The notes under the pieces were generated by a model, which saw only the letters and a program-made list of their open reading frames with translations, made no database searches and was not told the origin of the DNA. From an uncultured Clostridium sp. (GTDB lineage Bacteria; Bacillota; Clostridia; Clostridiales; Clostridiaceae): a stretch of 64,000 nt of DNA. The position numbers and the translations under genes were made by a program. Shown here in pieces: positions 42,122-51,762 of the stretch. The DNA lies in assembly GCA_937927335.1 (NCBI GenBank), contig CALBDU010000029.1, positions 19,913-83,912 of the forward strand, given 5' to 3'. Each line of letters opens with the position of its first letter. The first letter of the stretch is position 1.

Positions 42122-44044
42122 TTAATCAAACAGGTTGTAGCTGGCATCGCTTGGCATTCTCCAGTCTCCTCTGGGGGAAAGGCTTATGGTTCCCACCTTT
42201 GGACCGTCTGGAATAGCAGAACGCTTGAACTGCTGGGTGAAGAATCGCTTAATGAATTTATCCAGCCACTTTTCTATTGTTTCCTTATCATAATCATTTT
42301 TAAAGGCCTGGCACGCCATAAAGAAAATTTTATCCCTGGAAGCACCTTGTTTTATAAAGTGATAGAGAAAAAAGTCATGAAGCTCATATGGTCCTACAAT
42401 ATCCTCTGTTTTCTGGGCTATTTTTCCCTCTTCATCCTTAGGCAGCAGCTCCGGGCTTACCGGAGTATCCAATATGTCTATTAGTATATCAGATATTTCC
42501 TGCTCAACTTCTCTTTGGGCTACGTATTTTACAAGATACCTTACCAGAGTTTTTGGAATGGAGCAGTTAACACCGTACATGGACATATGGTCACCATTAT
42601 AGGTGGCCCAACCCAGGGCAAGCTCTGACAGGTCTCCGGTTCCTACCAGGAGGCCCCCTTCCTTATTGGCTATATCCATTAAAATCTGTGTACGTTCCCT
42701 GGCCTGAACATTTTCATAGGTCACATCATGCTTATCAACACTGTGGCCAATATCCTTAAAATGCAGCAGACAGGCATCCACAATATTAATTTCCCTGAAT
42801 TCAGTTTTAAGGTGCCTGCAGAGGCTAACGGCATTATTGTAGGTCCTGTCCGTAGTGCCAAAGCCTGGCATAGTTACAGTTATAATATTTTCTCTTGGTA
42901 TTTTAAGCATATCAAAGGTCTTAACAATAACCAGAAGCGCCAGGGTGGAATCCAGGCCTCCGGAAATTCCAACCACAGCCTTTTTAAGTCCTGTGTGGGT
43001 TACTCTTTTAGCAAAGGCTGCAGTTTGTATGCTGAAGATTTCCCTGCAGCGCAGCTCCCTTTGGGCTTCATTGGAGGGAACAAAGGGATGCTTATCAATA
43101 AACCTGTCAAATTCCCCGTAATCAAGGCTGTCAAACTGAAAGGCAATTTCCCTTGCCTCAAATAGACAGAGCTTAAGGTTATCCCTGAAGCTGATGTTTT
43201 TCAAACGCTCCATATTCAGCTTATCCACATCAATGATGGAGGTTATAATTTCGTTATCCCTCGCAAACCTTTTGTTTTCCTTTATTATGGAGCCGTTCTC
43301 GGCAATTAGCATATGACCGCTGAAAACCAGGTCTGTGCTGGATTCATAAACTCCGGAGGAACAGTAAAGATAGGATGCCATGCAGCGGGCGCTCTGGTTT
43401 GCTACCAGGTCTCTTCTATAGTCCGCCTTGCTAACCACCTCGTTTGATGCAGAAAGGTTTGAAATGATATTTGCTCCCTGGAGACTCAAATAGCTGCTGG
43501 GGGGAATGGTTACCCAAATATCCTCACATATTTCAAAGCCGAATTTAATATTTCCTGCAGTAAAGATAAGGTCGGTGCCAAAAGGAATATTCTTCTGGAA
43601 ATAAAGGGACACCTGTTCATTGCATATTCCGATACCCTCCGAAAACCATCTCTTTTCATAAAATTCAGTATAGTTTGGAATATAGCTTTTAGGGACTATT
43701 CCCAGTATTGCGCCTTTATAAATTATAAAGGCGCAGTTGTACAGGGCTGTGGTCCAGACCATGGGAGCACCTACCGCAATAAGTATATCCTTATCTGTTG
43801 AATAATCACATACTGTTTTAACTCCCTCCAGGGCAGAGGTTATTAAAAGCTGCTGGAGAAATAGATCTCCGCATGTATAGGAAGTGATGCAAAGCTCAGG
43901 AAAGACCACCATTTTTGAACCGGTTTCCACAGCTTTATCGATACACTCATTGATGTTTTTAACATTGAACTCTATGTCGGCAACATTGGTAACGGGACAA
44001 GCAGCAGCTACCCGGATAAACTGGCTGCATTTATTTAAAAACAT
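42122..44044 (-). CDS. nadE: Glutamine-dependent NAD+ synthetase
   Basis: About 640 residues from ATG 44044, behind TTGGAGGTTTTTAT; upstream ATG 44095 lacks a site. The N-terminal nitrilase-like glutaminase (about 1-280) has catalytic Glu in VVFPELCITSYTCGD, Lys in VPKSYIPNY and Cys in FEICEDIW. The C-terminal synthetase has the ATP loop GISGGLDSTLAL and GTGDLSELALG. It amidates nicotinate adenine dinucleotide to NAD+, completing the route begun by nadABC. Confidence 0.95.
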   Translation of the reverse strand: MFLNKCSQFIRVAAACPVTNVADIEFNVKNINECIDKAVETGSKMVVFPELCITSYTCGDLFLQQLLITSALEGVKTVCDYSTDKDILIAVGAPMVWTTALYNCAFIIYKGAILGIVPKSYIPNYTEFYEKRWFSEGIGICNEQVSLYFQKNIPFGTDLIFTAGNIKFGFEICEDIWVTIPPSSYLSLQGANIISNLSASNEVVSKADYRRDLVANQSARCMASYLYCSSGVYESSTDLVFSGHMLIAENGSIIKENKRFARDNEIITSIIDVDKLNMERLKNISFRDNLKLCLFEAREIAFQFDSLDYGEFDRFIDKHPFVPSNEAQRELRCREIFSIQTAAFAKRVTHTGLKKAVVGISGGLDSTLALLVIVKTFDMLKIPRENIITVTMPGFGTTDRTYNNAVSLCRHLKTEFREINIVDACLLHFKDIGHSVDKHDVTYENVQARERTQILMDIANKEGGLLVGTGDLSELALGWATYNGDHMSMYGVNCSIPKTLVRYLVKYVAQREVEQEISDILIDILDTPVSPELLPKDEEGKIAQKTEDIVGPYELHDFFLYHFIKQGASRDKIFFMACQAFKNDYDKETIEKWLDKFIKRFFTQQFKRSAIPDGPKVGTISLSPRGDWRMPSDASYNLFD

Positions 44045-44412
44045 ATAAAAACCTCCAATCAAGGGTAATATATTACTAATCCTATTAATTATCAATCAAA
44101 GTAATTTAATTGTCAATAAATATAAAGCAATGGAGATAACGTAAGAAAACACTCAATAATAGTACTAAAATCATATAAAACGGTATCAAATAACCTATAA
44201 ATAGTTATTATGAAACTTTATTTATAATAAGACATGCTATATAATAAAAACATGATTACTCCCCGTAATTATGGGTTGGACAGGGATAACCACTGTTCAG
44301 CCCGATTTTTTTAATTTTAACAAAAAAATGTAAGTATTACTATTTTGTTATATAATTAATATAATAGGATTACAGGGTTTGAATTTGAATAAATCTGGAA
44401 AGGGGGATACAG
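44045..44412. other. Intergenic region between nadE and nfeD with a hairpin RNA candidate
   Basis: An AT-rich 368-bp gap between divergent genes. It holds a TATAAT (44240-44245), the two-hairpin segment described separately, and then a further TATA-rich stretch that probably contains the nfeD promoter. No reading frame is credible. Confidence 0.5.
44252..44313 (+). ncRNA. Candidate small RNA with C-rich loop and terminator
   Basis: A TATAAT at 44240-44245 is followed by hairpin ATTAC-TCCCC-GTAAT and then an 11-bp stem GGGTTGGACAG/CTGTTCAGCCC with seven T residues. The terminator has no gene before it and lies upstream of another promoter. UCCCC loops are used by Bacillota sRNAs to mask Shine-Dalgarno sequences. 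No known family recognised; it could instead be an orphan terminator. Confidence 0.4.
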
Positions 44413-44841
44413 ATGTCTGGTTCAATATTATTATGGATACTTGTTGCAGCGGCTGCAGTGGCAGTGGATCTGATCACCAGTGCCTTCCTGTTCGTATGGT
44501 TTGCAGTTGGTTCCATTGCTGCAATTTTAGTACTAATATTAGATTACTCCTTTACTATTCAAATAATGGTATTTATTGGAGTAAGTGCAGTGACAATGCT
44601 TATAGGCTATCCTATGATTAAAAAAACTATCAAAAAAACTGTTCAGAAAACAAAGACCATGGAGGAGGGGTATATAGGAAGAGTAATTACACTCACTGAA
44701 GATATCTCTGAAAGCGGCCATATTAAAATTGACGGCATTTATTGGCTGGCGAAAACAGCAGATTCCATTAAAAAAGGGGAAAAAGCTAAGATTTCTGGTA
44801 TTGAAGGAAATAAAATTATTATAGAAAGATATTATGAGTAG
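44413..44841 (+). CDS. NfeD-like membrane protein
   Basis: A 142-residue protein with two to three N-terminal transmembrane segments (about 4-75) and a C-terminal OB-like domain (about 85-140: GYIGRVITLTEDISESGHIKIDGIYW). NfeD proteins usually pair with SPFH/stomatin proteins; here the SPFH gene follows after 11 bp. AAAGGGGGATACAG precedes the ATG. Likely role: assembly or quality control of membrane microdomains. Confidence 0.85.
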   Translation: MSGSILLWILVAAAAVAVDLITSAFLFVWFAVGSIAAILVLILDYSFTIQIMVFIGVSAVTMLIGYPMIKKTIKKTVQKTKTMEEGYIGRVITLTEDISESGHIKIDGIYWLAKTADSIKKGEKAKISGIEGNKIIIERYYE

Positions 44842-44852
44842 GAGGGATTTAA

Positions 44853-45797
44853 TTGGGTAAAGTTTTCTTTGTATTTCTAATTCTGCTGGTGCTTATTATG
44901 GTATTCACATCTATCAAGGTGGTTAATACCGGTTATTTGTATGTACTTGAAAGGCTTGGACAGTTCCATAAGGTTTTAGAGCCTGGCTGGCATTTTACCA
45001 TACCCTTTGCCGACTTTGTAAGGAAAAAGGTATCCACAAAACAGCAGATACTGGACATTGAACCTCAGAATGTAATCACCAAGGATAATGTTAAGATATC
45101 CATTGACAATGTTATTTTCTATAAGGTTATGGATGCAAAAGGTGCAGTATACAATATAGAAAATTATCAGTCGGGTATTGTTTATTCAACCATTACAAAC
45201 ATGAGAAACATAGTAGGTAACATGTCCCTGGACGATGTACTGTCAGGCAGGGATAAAATCAACAACGAGCTGCTTATGGTTGTGGATGAGATTACAGATG
45301 CTTACGGAATTAAAATTCTGTCAGTTGAAATTAAAAATATTATACCTCCAAGCGAAATACAGCAAGCTATGGAAAAACAGATGAGAGCTGAACGTGACAA
45401 GAGGGCAACTATCCTTCAGGCGGAAGGTGAAAAGCAAAGCGATATAGCCAGAGCAGAGGGTGAAAAACAGGCTAAGATTCTTCAGGCTGAGGCCGAAAAA
45501 GAAGCAAACATAAGAAGAGCAGAGGGATTAAGACAATCCCAGATCCTTGAGGCTGAAGGTAAAGCTATGGCCATCGAGGAAATAGCAACTGCTCAGGCTG
45601 ATGCTATAAGAAAGGTAAACACAGCTATTATAGAATCCGGCACCAACGAAACTGTTATTGCCTTAAAGCAGGTAGAGGCTCTACAGGAAATGGCTAAAAA
45701 CCCCGCCAATAAGCTTATACTTCCAAATGAAACCTTGTCTTCTTTAGGAAGCATAGCTGCCATTGGTGAAATGCTTAAGAAGGGGGAAGGTAAATAA
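44853..45797 (+). CDS. SPFH/stomatin-family membrane protein (QmcA-like)
   Basis: A 314-residue protein from TTG 44853 (GGAGGGATT upstream). An N-terminal membrane helix (about 2-20) precedes the SPFH/band-7 domain (GYLYVLERLGQFHKVLEPGW and on). A repetitive coiled coil follows, with units like ILQAEGEKQ and RAEGEKQ (about 185-245). It forms oligomeric membrane scaffolds with the upstream NfeD protein. The nitroreductase gene overlaps its stop (TAATG). Confidence 0.9.
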   Translation: MGKVFFVFLILLVLIMVFTSIKVVNTGYLYVLERLGQFHKVLEPGWHFTIPFADFVRKKVSTKQQILDIEPQNVITKDNVKISIDNVIFYKVMDAKGAVYNIENYQSGIVYSTITNMRNIVGNMSLDDVLSGRDKINNELLMVVDEITDAYGIKILSVEIKNIIPPSEIQQAMEKQMRAERDKRATILQAEGEKQSDIARAEGEKQAKILQAEAEKEANIRRAEGLRQSQILEAEGKAMAIEEIATAQADAIRKVNTAIIESGTNETVIALKQVEALQEMAKNPANKLILPNETLSSLGSIAAIGEMLKKGEGK

Positions 45798-46378
45798 TGA
45801 TATATGATTTGGTTAAAACAAACAGAAGCTATAGGAAATTCCATGAAGATTGTAAAATAGATAAGAATACACTGGAAGAGCTGGTGGACCTTGCAAGGCT
45901 CTCAGGCTGCGGCATGAATCTGCAGTCCCTTAAGTTTGCCATTGCTAATTCTCCAAAAGATCTTGAAGCTGTATACCCAAACATAAAGTGGGCAGCCTTT
46001 TTGAAGGACTGGGAAGGTCCAAAACCAGGAGAAAGACCTACAGGATTTATATTCCTGTTTAAAGATACCAGTCTTCAAAATTCTTTTGTGACCCAAATTG
46101 ATATTGGCATTGCCTGTCAAAGCATACTTCTTGGAGCAGTGGAAAAGGGCCTTGGAGGCTGCATGATCGGTAATATTGATAAAAAAGCAATTTATGAGTA
46201 TTTCGATTTTGATAGAATATATGATCTGCAGCTAATTATAGCTCTTGGAAAGCCAAATCAGAATGTGGTGCTTGATGAAATTGAAAATGGCGAGGACACA
46301 AAATACTGGATGGATGATAAGGAAATTCACCATGTTCCAAAACGAAAGCTTAAGGACATAATAATAGAAAGGGATTAG
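45797..46378 (+). CDS. Nitroreductase-family FMN protein
   Basis: A 193-residue nitroreductase-fold protein. The start TNRSYRKFHEDCKIDKNTLEEL is typical (NRRSxR FMN contact), and LGAVEKGLGGCMIGN is the conserved dimer/flavin block. It may reduce nitro compounds, quinones or another acceptor with NAD(P)H. It is coupled to the SPFH gene by one-base overlap. A hairpin covers its stop codon. Confidence 0.88.
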   Translation: MIYDLVKTNRSYRKFHEDCKIDKNTLEELVDLARLSGCGMNLQSLKFAIANSPKDLEAVYPNIKWAAFLKDWEGPKPGERPTGFIFLFKDTSLQNSFVTQIDIGIACQSILLGAVEKGLGGCMIGNIDKKAIYEYFDFDRIYDLQLIIALGKPNQNVVLDEIENGEDTKYWMDDKEIHHVPKRKLKDIIIERD

Positions 46379-46400
46379 GCGCTGCCTGATCCCTTTCTAT
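46364..46400. terminator. Long hairpin spanning two convergent stop codons
   Basis: ATAGAAAGGGATTAGGC pairs with GCCTGATCCCTTTCTAT over 17 bp with one wobble and a 3-nt loop. It includes the stop of the nitroreductase gene and of gerKC. There is no long T-run, so termination in both directions is likely but not certain. Confidence 0.65.
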
Positions 46401-47512
46401 CTGAAAAGACCAAAGTTTCTTAAATTTGCGCTAACAGTTACATTATATTTAATCTTTTTGCAGGACCATGGATTCTTTTTGAAGTGTTCATTATATTTTG
46501 CTCTGAACAGATTGCCTATACCAATGGGGTCGCTGCCAACCTCTTTGGTGTAGGCCAATACACTGGTGCATCTCTTTTGAAGCTCATCTGATATATGCTT
46601 TTCAATTTTAGCTTGAAGTTTCTTATCCATAGGCTCATTAAGGCTCTTTTCGTCCAGTACGCAGTCCATTTTTACTTTAATATCCACGGTAGGAATATTG
46701 TCAACAATTTTAACCTTAATTTTAGATTTGGAATCCCTGATTTTAAATACCAAGCCGTGATTTGGCTGTGGTAAATCAGGTTCACCGGGCAATGGGGGAA
46801 GGGTATATTCACCAGTTTTAAACTTGTTCATCATGGCTAGCAGCAGTAATGAATCCTTAACATCAATAAATCCAGTCATTTTAGTTTCAGAAAATAAAGC
46901 GGTGCCTGCTACACTGACACCATTTTTGGAGCCTTTAATCACAGGAGCCATTATATCTATATATTCTGCATATTTGTTTATCCCAACATTGTATAGTCTG
47001 GTTTCAGGAATATTAGAATCCTTTATATTATTTTTTATAAGTTCGTTAATATAAAATGATATACGAGGCTTCTCAGGAATCTCATGAAGCTTATTGAGCA
47101 TTTCTCTGGGACTTCCATCCACTATTATAACGTATGACTGGTTTGGGTTGGAGGTATCTCTTTCAAATATCTGCAGCAGGTTTCCGATGCCCTTTTCAGC
47201 CAGGTCCCGGGATAGCAGCACCTGCTGTATTTTACCAGCTTCAGTTCTTTTTTGCGAGCTTAGCCGGGATTTTTGTCTGCCATCTCTCATGGATTTTATA
47301 TCATCAACATCTAATATTTCTACTTCATCCTTGCCCTTGTTCTGGGCATCCACTGCAGGCAGCAGGTAGGTACCCTGGAGGGAGCCATTATCGTACTCCA
47401 CAGCAGCTGTTAAAATGAAACCTATTTCTTCATAATATTTTATATCAAGGCAGCCTGTAAATATGGTGCAGCTTAGAAGCAGACTTATTAAGACTATTAT
47501 CTTTTTCTTCAC
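46397..47512 (-). CDS. Ger(x)C-family spore germination lipoprotein
   Basis: A 371-residue lipoprotein with signal peptide LISLLLSCTIFTGC. The EIGFILTAAVEYDNG start and the C-terminal domain with LQAKIEKHISDELQKRC fit the GerAC/GerKC family. It is the C subunit of a germinant receptor in the spore inner membrane. Subunits A and B lie directly upstream in the same transcript (2-bp gap to B). Confidence 0.9.
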   Translation of the reverse strand: MKKKIIVLISLLLSCTIFTGCLDIKYYEEIGFILTAAVEYDNGSLQGTYLLPAVDAQNKGKDEVEILDVDDIKSMRDGRQKSRLSSQKRTEAGKIQQVLLSRDLAEKGIGNLLQIFERDTSNPNQSYVIIVDGSPREMLNKLHEIPEKPRISFYINELIKNNIKDSNIPETRLYNVGINKYAEYIDIMAPVIKGSKNGVSVAGTALFSETKMTGFIDVKDSLLLLAMMNKFKTGEYTLPPLPGEPDLPQPNHGLVFKIRDSKSKIKVKIVDNIPTVDIKVKMDCVLDEKSLNEPMDKKLQAKIEKHISDELQKRCTSVLAYTKEVGSDPIGIGNLFRAKYNEHFKKNPWSCKKIKYNVTVSANLRNFGLFR

Positions 47513-47513
47513 A

Positions 47514-48590
47514 TTAAAGCCCCCTTTTAGTAATCAACGAAAAAAAGTATGAAAATAGAATAAGTGCTAGTATGGATAAAGCCATAAACGATAAGTAACC
47601 GGCATATCTCTCTAAATCCATAAAATTTCTCGGAAGCCTGCTGAAAGCAATAACTAGAAATACATTGACAACCAAATAAATATTTTTACCCTTTAAATTA
47701 AAACACTCTCTAAAGGCAAGCTGTGTGGAATATAAATAAAGTCTGGTGGAACCTGCCATGGCTGGAAACCACAGAGCAATATAAAACAAATCAAGCCTTT
47801 CAAATATTGGAGCCCTATAAGTTCTGGATAAAGTAAATAAAGGATATACCAGCCTCTTAAGGAAATTCTCTCCAAACATTGCAGTGGTAACTAAAACTAT
47901 AATTATATAAAATATACAAGTAGCAAGGTTTGCTAATTGAGCTTTTTTGAGAAGTTTAATTTTGTCGGTTATATAAGGATATATTACAGCTACCAGTTCA
48001 AAGCCTATTAATGCTATAACTGATGTGTTCAGAGACTGTGCCAGCTTTGGCAAACCTGATGCTCCTACTGGCAATAAAAAGGTTAAGTTTAATTTATTGC
48101 CAATTAGTATAAATTGAAATAGGGTAACTGCCAATACAAGGTATACCAATATGGAATACCTGCAAATATACTTAAGACCGAAGGTGCAGAGATAAAAACT
48201 GGGGGTGATTATAATTAAACTGATCACCACAACTGGAGTACTATATAAAGTAGTCTGCTGAACTATCCCTATAAGTGTCCTGAATAAATAAGAAGATGTA
48301 TAAAAGAGGTAAAATATTACATACAGGTTTAATAAATTCCCAAGATATTTTCCATATAATATTTTATTTATACCAATCAAGGATTTGTTCTTATATCTTT
48401 TTAACAGCAGCATCATTACGGCAATTATTCCGCTGCAAATAATACCTGATGCAATAATAGAAATCCAGCCATCGTGTCCCACACTTTCTGCAAGCTTTGA
48501 AGGCAAAGTTAATATTCCTATTCCTACCTGAGACGTAATAATTAAGGTTACCAGCTGCTTTGATGTAATGCTGTCACTGCTGCTATTCAT
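47514..48590 (-). CDS. GerB-family germination receptor permease-like subunit
   Basis: About 358 residues from ATG 48590 (GGGGTGAAAGCA upstream); an in-frame start at 48626 would overlap the A gene more deeply. About ten transmembrane segments resemble amino acid-polyamine transporters. QVGIGILTLPSKLAESVGHDG is a family block. It forms the germinant receptor with the A and C subunits; the germinant is unknown. Confidence 0.88.
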   Translation of the reverse strand: MNSSSDSITSKQLVTLIITSQVGIGILTLPSKLAESVGHDGWISIIASGIICSGIIAVMMLLLKRYKNKSLIGINKILYGKYLGNLLNLYVIFYLFYTSSYLFRTLIGIVQQTTLYSTPVVVISLIIITPSFYLCTFGLKYICRYSILVYLVLAVTLFQFILIGNKLNLTFLLPVGASGLPKLAQSLNTSVIALIGFELVAVIYPYITDKIKLLKKAQLANLATCIFYIIIVLVTTAMFGENFLKRLVYPLFTLSRTYRAPIFERLDLFYIALWFPAMAGSTRLYLYSTQLAFRECFNLKGKNIYLVVNVFLVIAFSRLPRNFMDLERYAGYLSFMALSILALILFSYFFSLITKRGL

Positions 48591-50040
48591 TGCTTTCACC
48601 CCTGAATTTTTTAATGGGCTTTGCATTATCTGGAAGTTTTGTTAAAAAGGTAAAAGGCGCTCTTATTACAGCATCCTTTAAATCATTGAACTTAAAGGGA
48701 GTTAAAGGCTGCAAATATGGCTGGCCAAGGGATTCAAGGGTCAGCAGCCTTGCAAAGGTCATGGTGCTGCAAAACACAATTCCTATGATTCCGAACAGGG
48801 ATGAAAAAAGCATAAAGGGTATTCTTAAAAACCGTATTGCAATAACCATATCATGGGAAGGTGTAACATAGGATGCCAATGCAGTAATGCCAATAACTAT
48901 TAAGAATATATTACTTACAATTCCTGCCTGTACGGTAGCCTGACCTAGTATAATGCCCCCTGTTACACCAATGGTAATTCCTATATAGGAAGGAAGCCTG
49001 ATAGCAGATTCCCTGATGAACTCTATAACTATCTCCATTATAAGTGCCTCTACAACTGGAGTAAACGGAACTCTGGACCTGGATTCAGCAAAAGGAACCA
49101 GCAGTGAAAGAGGTATCATAAAATAATGAAAGGAGGTAAGTGCTATATAAGAAGGGGGAAGCATAACTGCAAGAAATGCAGCAAGGTACCTTACTGTCCT
49201 GGTAAAGGAACCTAAAATCCAGCTGGTATTATAATCGTCAGGTGCCTGAAAAAATGAAAATATGTTCACAGGGGCTATCAGCGCCACAGGGGTTCCATCC
49301 AGCAAAATTACAAATCTGCCCTCCATCAATGAAGCCACAGCTTTGTCAGGCCTTTCGGTGGTCAGCATCTGGGGGAAAATGCTGTATTTAAAATCAGAAA
49401 TTTGCTGCTGGACATATCCAATACCAATAAAAGCATCAAAATTTACATTACTCACCCTGCTGTAAAGTTCATTAAGCAGCTGGGTATCCGCTATGCCTTC
49501 CATATAAGCTATGGACAACTTTTGATGGGTTACTGAACCAACCTGGCAGGTTTTAAATTTAAGGCTGGTATTTTTAATTTTCTGGCGCAGCAGAGCCATA
49601 TTAACAGCCAGGCTTTCGATAAATCCGTCATGTGCACCCTTCAGATTTTTCTCCACCTCCGGTTCCATGATGTTTCTTTTTTCTGTATGTGTTATAGGAA
49701 GAGAGTAGGCCCAGTTGAGGCCCTCAGGAAAAAAAACCACATTTCCCGATAATACATCACTTATAACGGTTTCCATGTCATTGAATTTTTTTGTATTATA
49801 TACAGGATTTGGGTTGTCCTTAAAATCAATATGCTTAAGCTGAAGCAGATTATCATACATTGTCTTAAATAAAAGCTCAGTATCCACCAGGCCGTCTGCG
49901 TAAACGTATAGAATTTTTGAATCATCCTTTAAGTTGAAATCCTTTATAATAATATCAGGGCAGTCTGCAAAAAAGCTTTCCAACAACTTTTTATTGGAAT
50001 TCATATCGCTGTCAACTAGTAAACCCTTTATCACATCCAT
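48583..50040 (-). CDS. GerA-family germination receptor A subunit
   Basis: A 485-residue protein. A cytoplasmic N-terminal domain (about 1-285) precedes several transmembrane segments in the C-terminal half. DGFIESLAVNMALLRQKIKN, EGRFVILLDGTPVALIAPVN and PPSYIALTSFHYFMIPLSLL are signatures of the GerAA/GerKA family. It begins the gerABC-type operon and overlaps the B gene by 8 bp. The ligand is unknown. Confidence 0.92.
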   Translation of the reverse strand: MDVIKGLLVDSDMNSNKKLLESFFADCPDIIIKDFNLKDDSKILYVYADGLVDTELLFKTMYDNLLQLKHIDFKDNPNPVYNTKKFNDMETVISDVLSGNVVFFPEGLNWAYSLPITHTEKRNIMEPEVEKNLKGAHDGFIESLAVNMALLRQKIKNTSLKFKTCQVGSVTHQKLSIAYMEGIADTQLLNELYSRVSNVNFDAFIGIGYVQQQISDFKYSIFPQMLTTERPDKAVASLMEGRFVILLDGTPVALIAPVNIFSFFQAPDDYNTSWILGSFTRTVRYLAAFLAVMLPPSYIALTSFHYFMIPLSLLVPFAESRSRVPFTPVVEALIMEIVIEFIRESAIRLPSYIGITIGVTGGIILGQATVQAGIVSNIFLIVIGITALASYVTPSHDMVIAIRFLRIPFMLFSSLFGIIGIVFCSTMTFARLLTLESLGQPYLQPLTPFKFNDLKDAVIRAPFTFLTKLPDNAKPIKKFRGESNE

Positions 50041-50170
50041 AAAAGTTCACCTCGCGTTTTCCTTTAATGGTAGTTTATCCTGCAAATTTATCATTATGCA
50101 TTAATTGCTATTGAAAATCACTACCTGTAAGGATACAATAAATAAGGAATCGAAAGGCAGGGGGAGATTC

Positions 50171-50644
50171 ATGGCATATAATTACAAAAGATTACAAAGG
50201 ACTATTGCCGGAATGGTTTTAGTTGTATTACTTTTTGCTCCGATCTATATAAAGCATAATATAAACGACAAAACAAGGCTGGACACGGCTGAAAAAGTAA
50301 AAATACAAGCCTTGATAAAGAGTTGTAAAGGAACAGCGCCAAATCTTCAGACGGATAACAATATACTGGAATGGAAAGAGGAAGCTGTAAAAATACAGAC
50401 TGGTTTTATGAATGATGTTTTGGATAACTTATCAGTTATGAGGAGTTCTCTCACAGGCAGGCCTAAAAAGTATATTTCTGCTTACTACAGGAACATCAGT
50501 ATATATATACCTTATTCAGATTTTGATCCTGCAGCATCAATAATTATAAAGGCTGATAATAAATTTTACCTGGCTCGCTGCAGCCAGGCTGACAGTGTGC
50601 AGAGGGTTATAAGCTATATGATTAAAAATAGTGCAATAAAGTAA
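50171..50644 (+). CDS. Secreted or membrane-anchored protein, unknown
   Basis: About 157 residues from ATG 50171, behind GGGGGAGATTC; the in-frame start at 50105 has no site. A single hydrophobic helix near the N-terminus (TIAGMVLVVLLFAPIYI) precedes a soluble alpha/beta region. It is divergent from the germination operon, so a spore role is possible. No motif recognised. Confidence 0.65.
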   Translation: MAYNYKRLQRTIAGMVLVVLLFAPIYIKHNINDKTRLDTAEKVKIQALIKSCKGTAPNLQTDNNILEWKEEAVKIQTGFMNDVLDNLSVMRSSLTGRPKKYISAYYRNISIYIPYSDFDPAASIIIKADNKFYLARCSQADSVQRVISYMIKNSAIK

Positions 50645-50648
50645 TGAA

Positions 50649-50674
50649 ACCCCGCTCAAAATTTAGAGCGGGGT
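50649..50674. terminator. Bidirectional terminator
   Basis: ACCCCGCTC and GAGCGGGGT form a perfect 9-bp stem around AAAATTTA between convergent genes. The T-runs are weak on both sides. Confidence 0.65.
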
Positions 50675-50679
50675 ATAAC

Positions 50680-51387
50680 TTATTCCTTTAAAAGCTTTTC
50701 CAAAGCAAGGGCAGCATCCTTGTCCATGGCTGGAACACCTTGAAGTTTATAGGGTATGCCCATGACATTATATTTGTTTTCACCTAAAGTGTGATAAGGA
50801 AGAAGTTCAATTTTATCAAGATTTTTTATAGAGCTTATTATTTTCTTTAATTTTAAAATATGCTGGGTGCTGTCGGTTAATCCCGGAACCACCACATGCC
50901 TTATCCATACTCTGGATTTTGACCTTGATAAAGCCTCGAGAAATTTTTTCAGCTCAGACATATCCCCTCCAGCAAGGTCTCTATAGCCTTCTTCGCTGGA
51001 GTGCTTAATATCCAGTATCACCAGATCCGTATATTTTAGTATTTCATCATAATCACCAAAACCGAAGCCTGCAGTGTCAATTGCTGTATGTATATTGTTC
51101 TCTTTGCATAGCTTCAGCATTTCAAGGAGGAATTCCGGCTGCAGCAGAGGCTCTCCTCCTGAAAATGTAACTCCTCCTCCAGAGCTTTTATAGTAAGGCT
51201 TGTACTTAATTAGCTTATTTATAAGTTCCTTTGCGTCTGTAACAGTTCCGCCATCTCTTTTCCAGGTATCCGGATTATGGCAGTAGGCACAGCGCAGATT
51301 GCAGCCCTGCATAAAAACCACAGTCCTTACACCAGGTCCATCCACAAGGCCCATACTTTCTATGGAATGAATCCTCCCAACGGTCAT
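50680..51387 (-). CDS. pflA: Pyruvate formate-lyase-activating-type radical SAM enzyme
   Basis: About 235 residues from ATG 51387 (GGAGGACAGCATT upstream). The radical SAM motif CNLRCAYC and the PflA blocks SMGLVDGPGVRTVVFMQGC, GGGVTFSGGEPLLQPEF and IDTAGFG are present. It installs the glycyl radical on pyruvate formate-lyase or a related enzyme using a [4Fe-4S] cluster and SAM. The target gene is not in the window, so a different glycyl-radical enzyme is possible. Confidence 0.85.
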   Translation of the reverse strand: MTVGRIHSIESMGLVDGPGVRTVVFMQGCNLRCAYCHNPDTWKRDGGTVTDAKELINKLIKYKPYYKSSGGGVTFSGGEPLLQPEFLLEMLKLCKENNIHTAIDTAGFGFGDYDEILKYTDLVILDIKHSSEEGYRDLAGGDMSELKKFLEALSRSKSRVWIRHVVVPGLTDSTQHILKLKKIISSIKNLDKIELLPYHTLGENKYNVMGIPYKLQGVPAMDKDAALALEKLLKE

Positions 51388-51429
51388 AATGCTGTCCTCC
51401 AATAAAATTTATTTTACTGTTAAATATGA

Positions 51430-51460
51430 AAAGACAGTCCGCTGCAAAGGGACTGCCTTT
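51430..51460 (-). terminator. Terminator of the rubredoxin gene
   Basis: Minus-strand AAAGGCAGTCC pairs with GGACTGTCTTT (one mismatch) and ends in a T-rich run, nine bases downstream of the rubredoxin stop. Confidence 0.7.
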
Positions 51461-51468
51461 AGAAAGAG

Positions 51469-51627
51469 CTATTCTTCGTCAAACATATCTTTCCCAACGC
51501 CGCAGATAGGGCAAACCCAGGTATCCGGCACATCACTGAAGGAAGTTCCAGGCTTTACTCCATTGTCAGGATCACCAACTGCAGGATCATAAATATAACC
51601 ACAGGCTGTGCAAACATATTTTTTCAT
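51469..51627 (-). CDS. Rubredoxin
   Basis: A 52-residue protein on the minus strand, start ATG 51627 behind AAAGGAGGATTTTTCT. It begins MKKYVCTACGYIYDPAVGD and contains WVCPICG: two CxxCG knuckles that hold one iron. It is a small electron carrier, often for superoxide reductase, rubrerythrin or flavodiiron proteins, none of which is adjacent. It is monocistronic with its own terminator. Confidence 0.95.
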   Translation of the reverse strand: MKKYVCTACGYIYDPAVGDPDNGVKPGTSFSDVPDTWVCPICGVGKDMFDEE

Positions 51628-51762
51628 AGAAAAATCCTCCTTTGAATATTAAGATATTAATTATTATTATAAGTTTTCCTGTAAAAAATTCAAGAGATTT
51701 AACAACATATAGACTTTATTTTGGTAAAATATAATTATAAATCACCATAAAGGGAGGTTACC

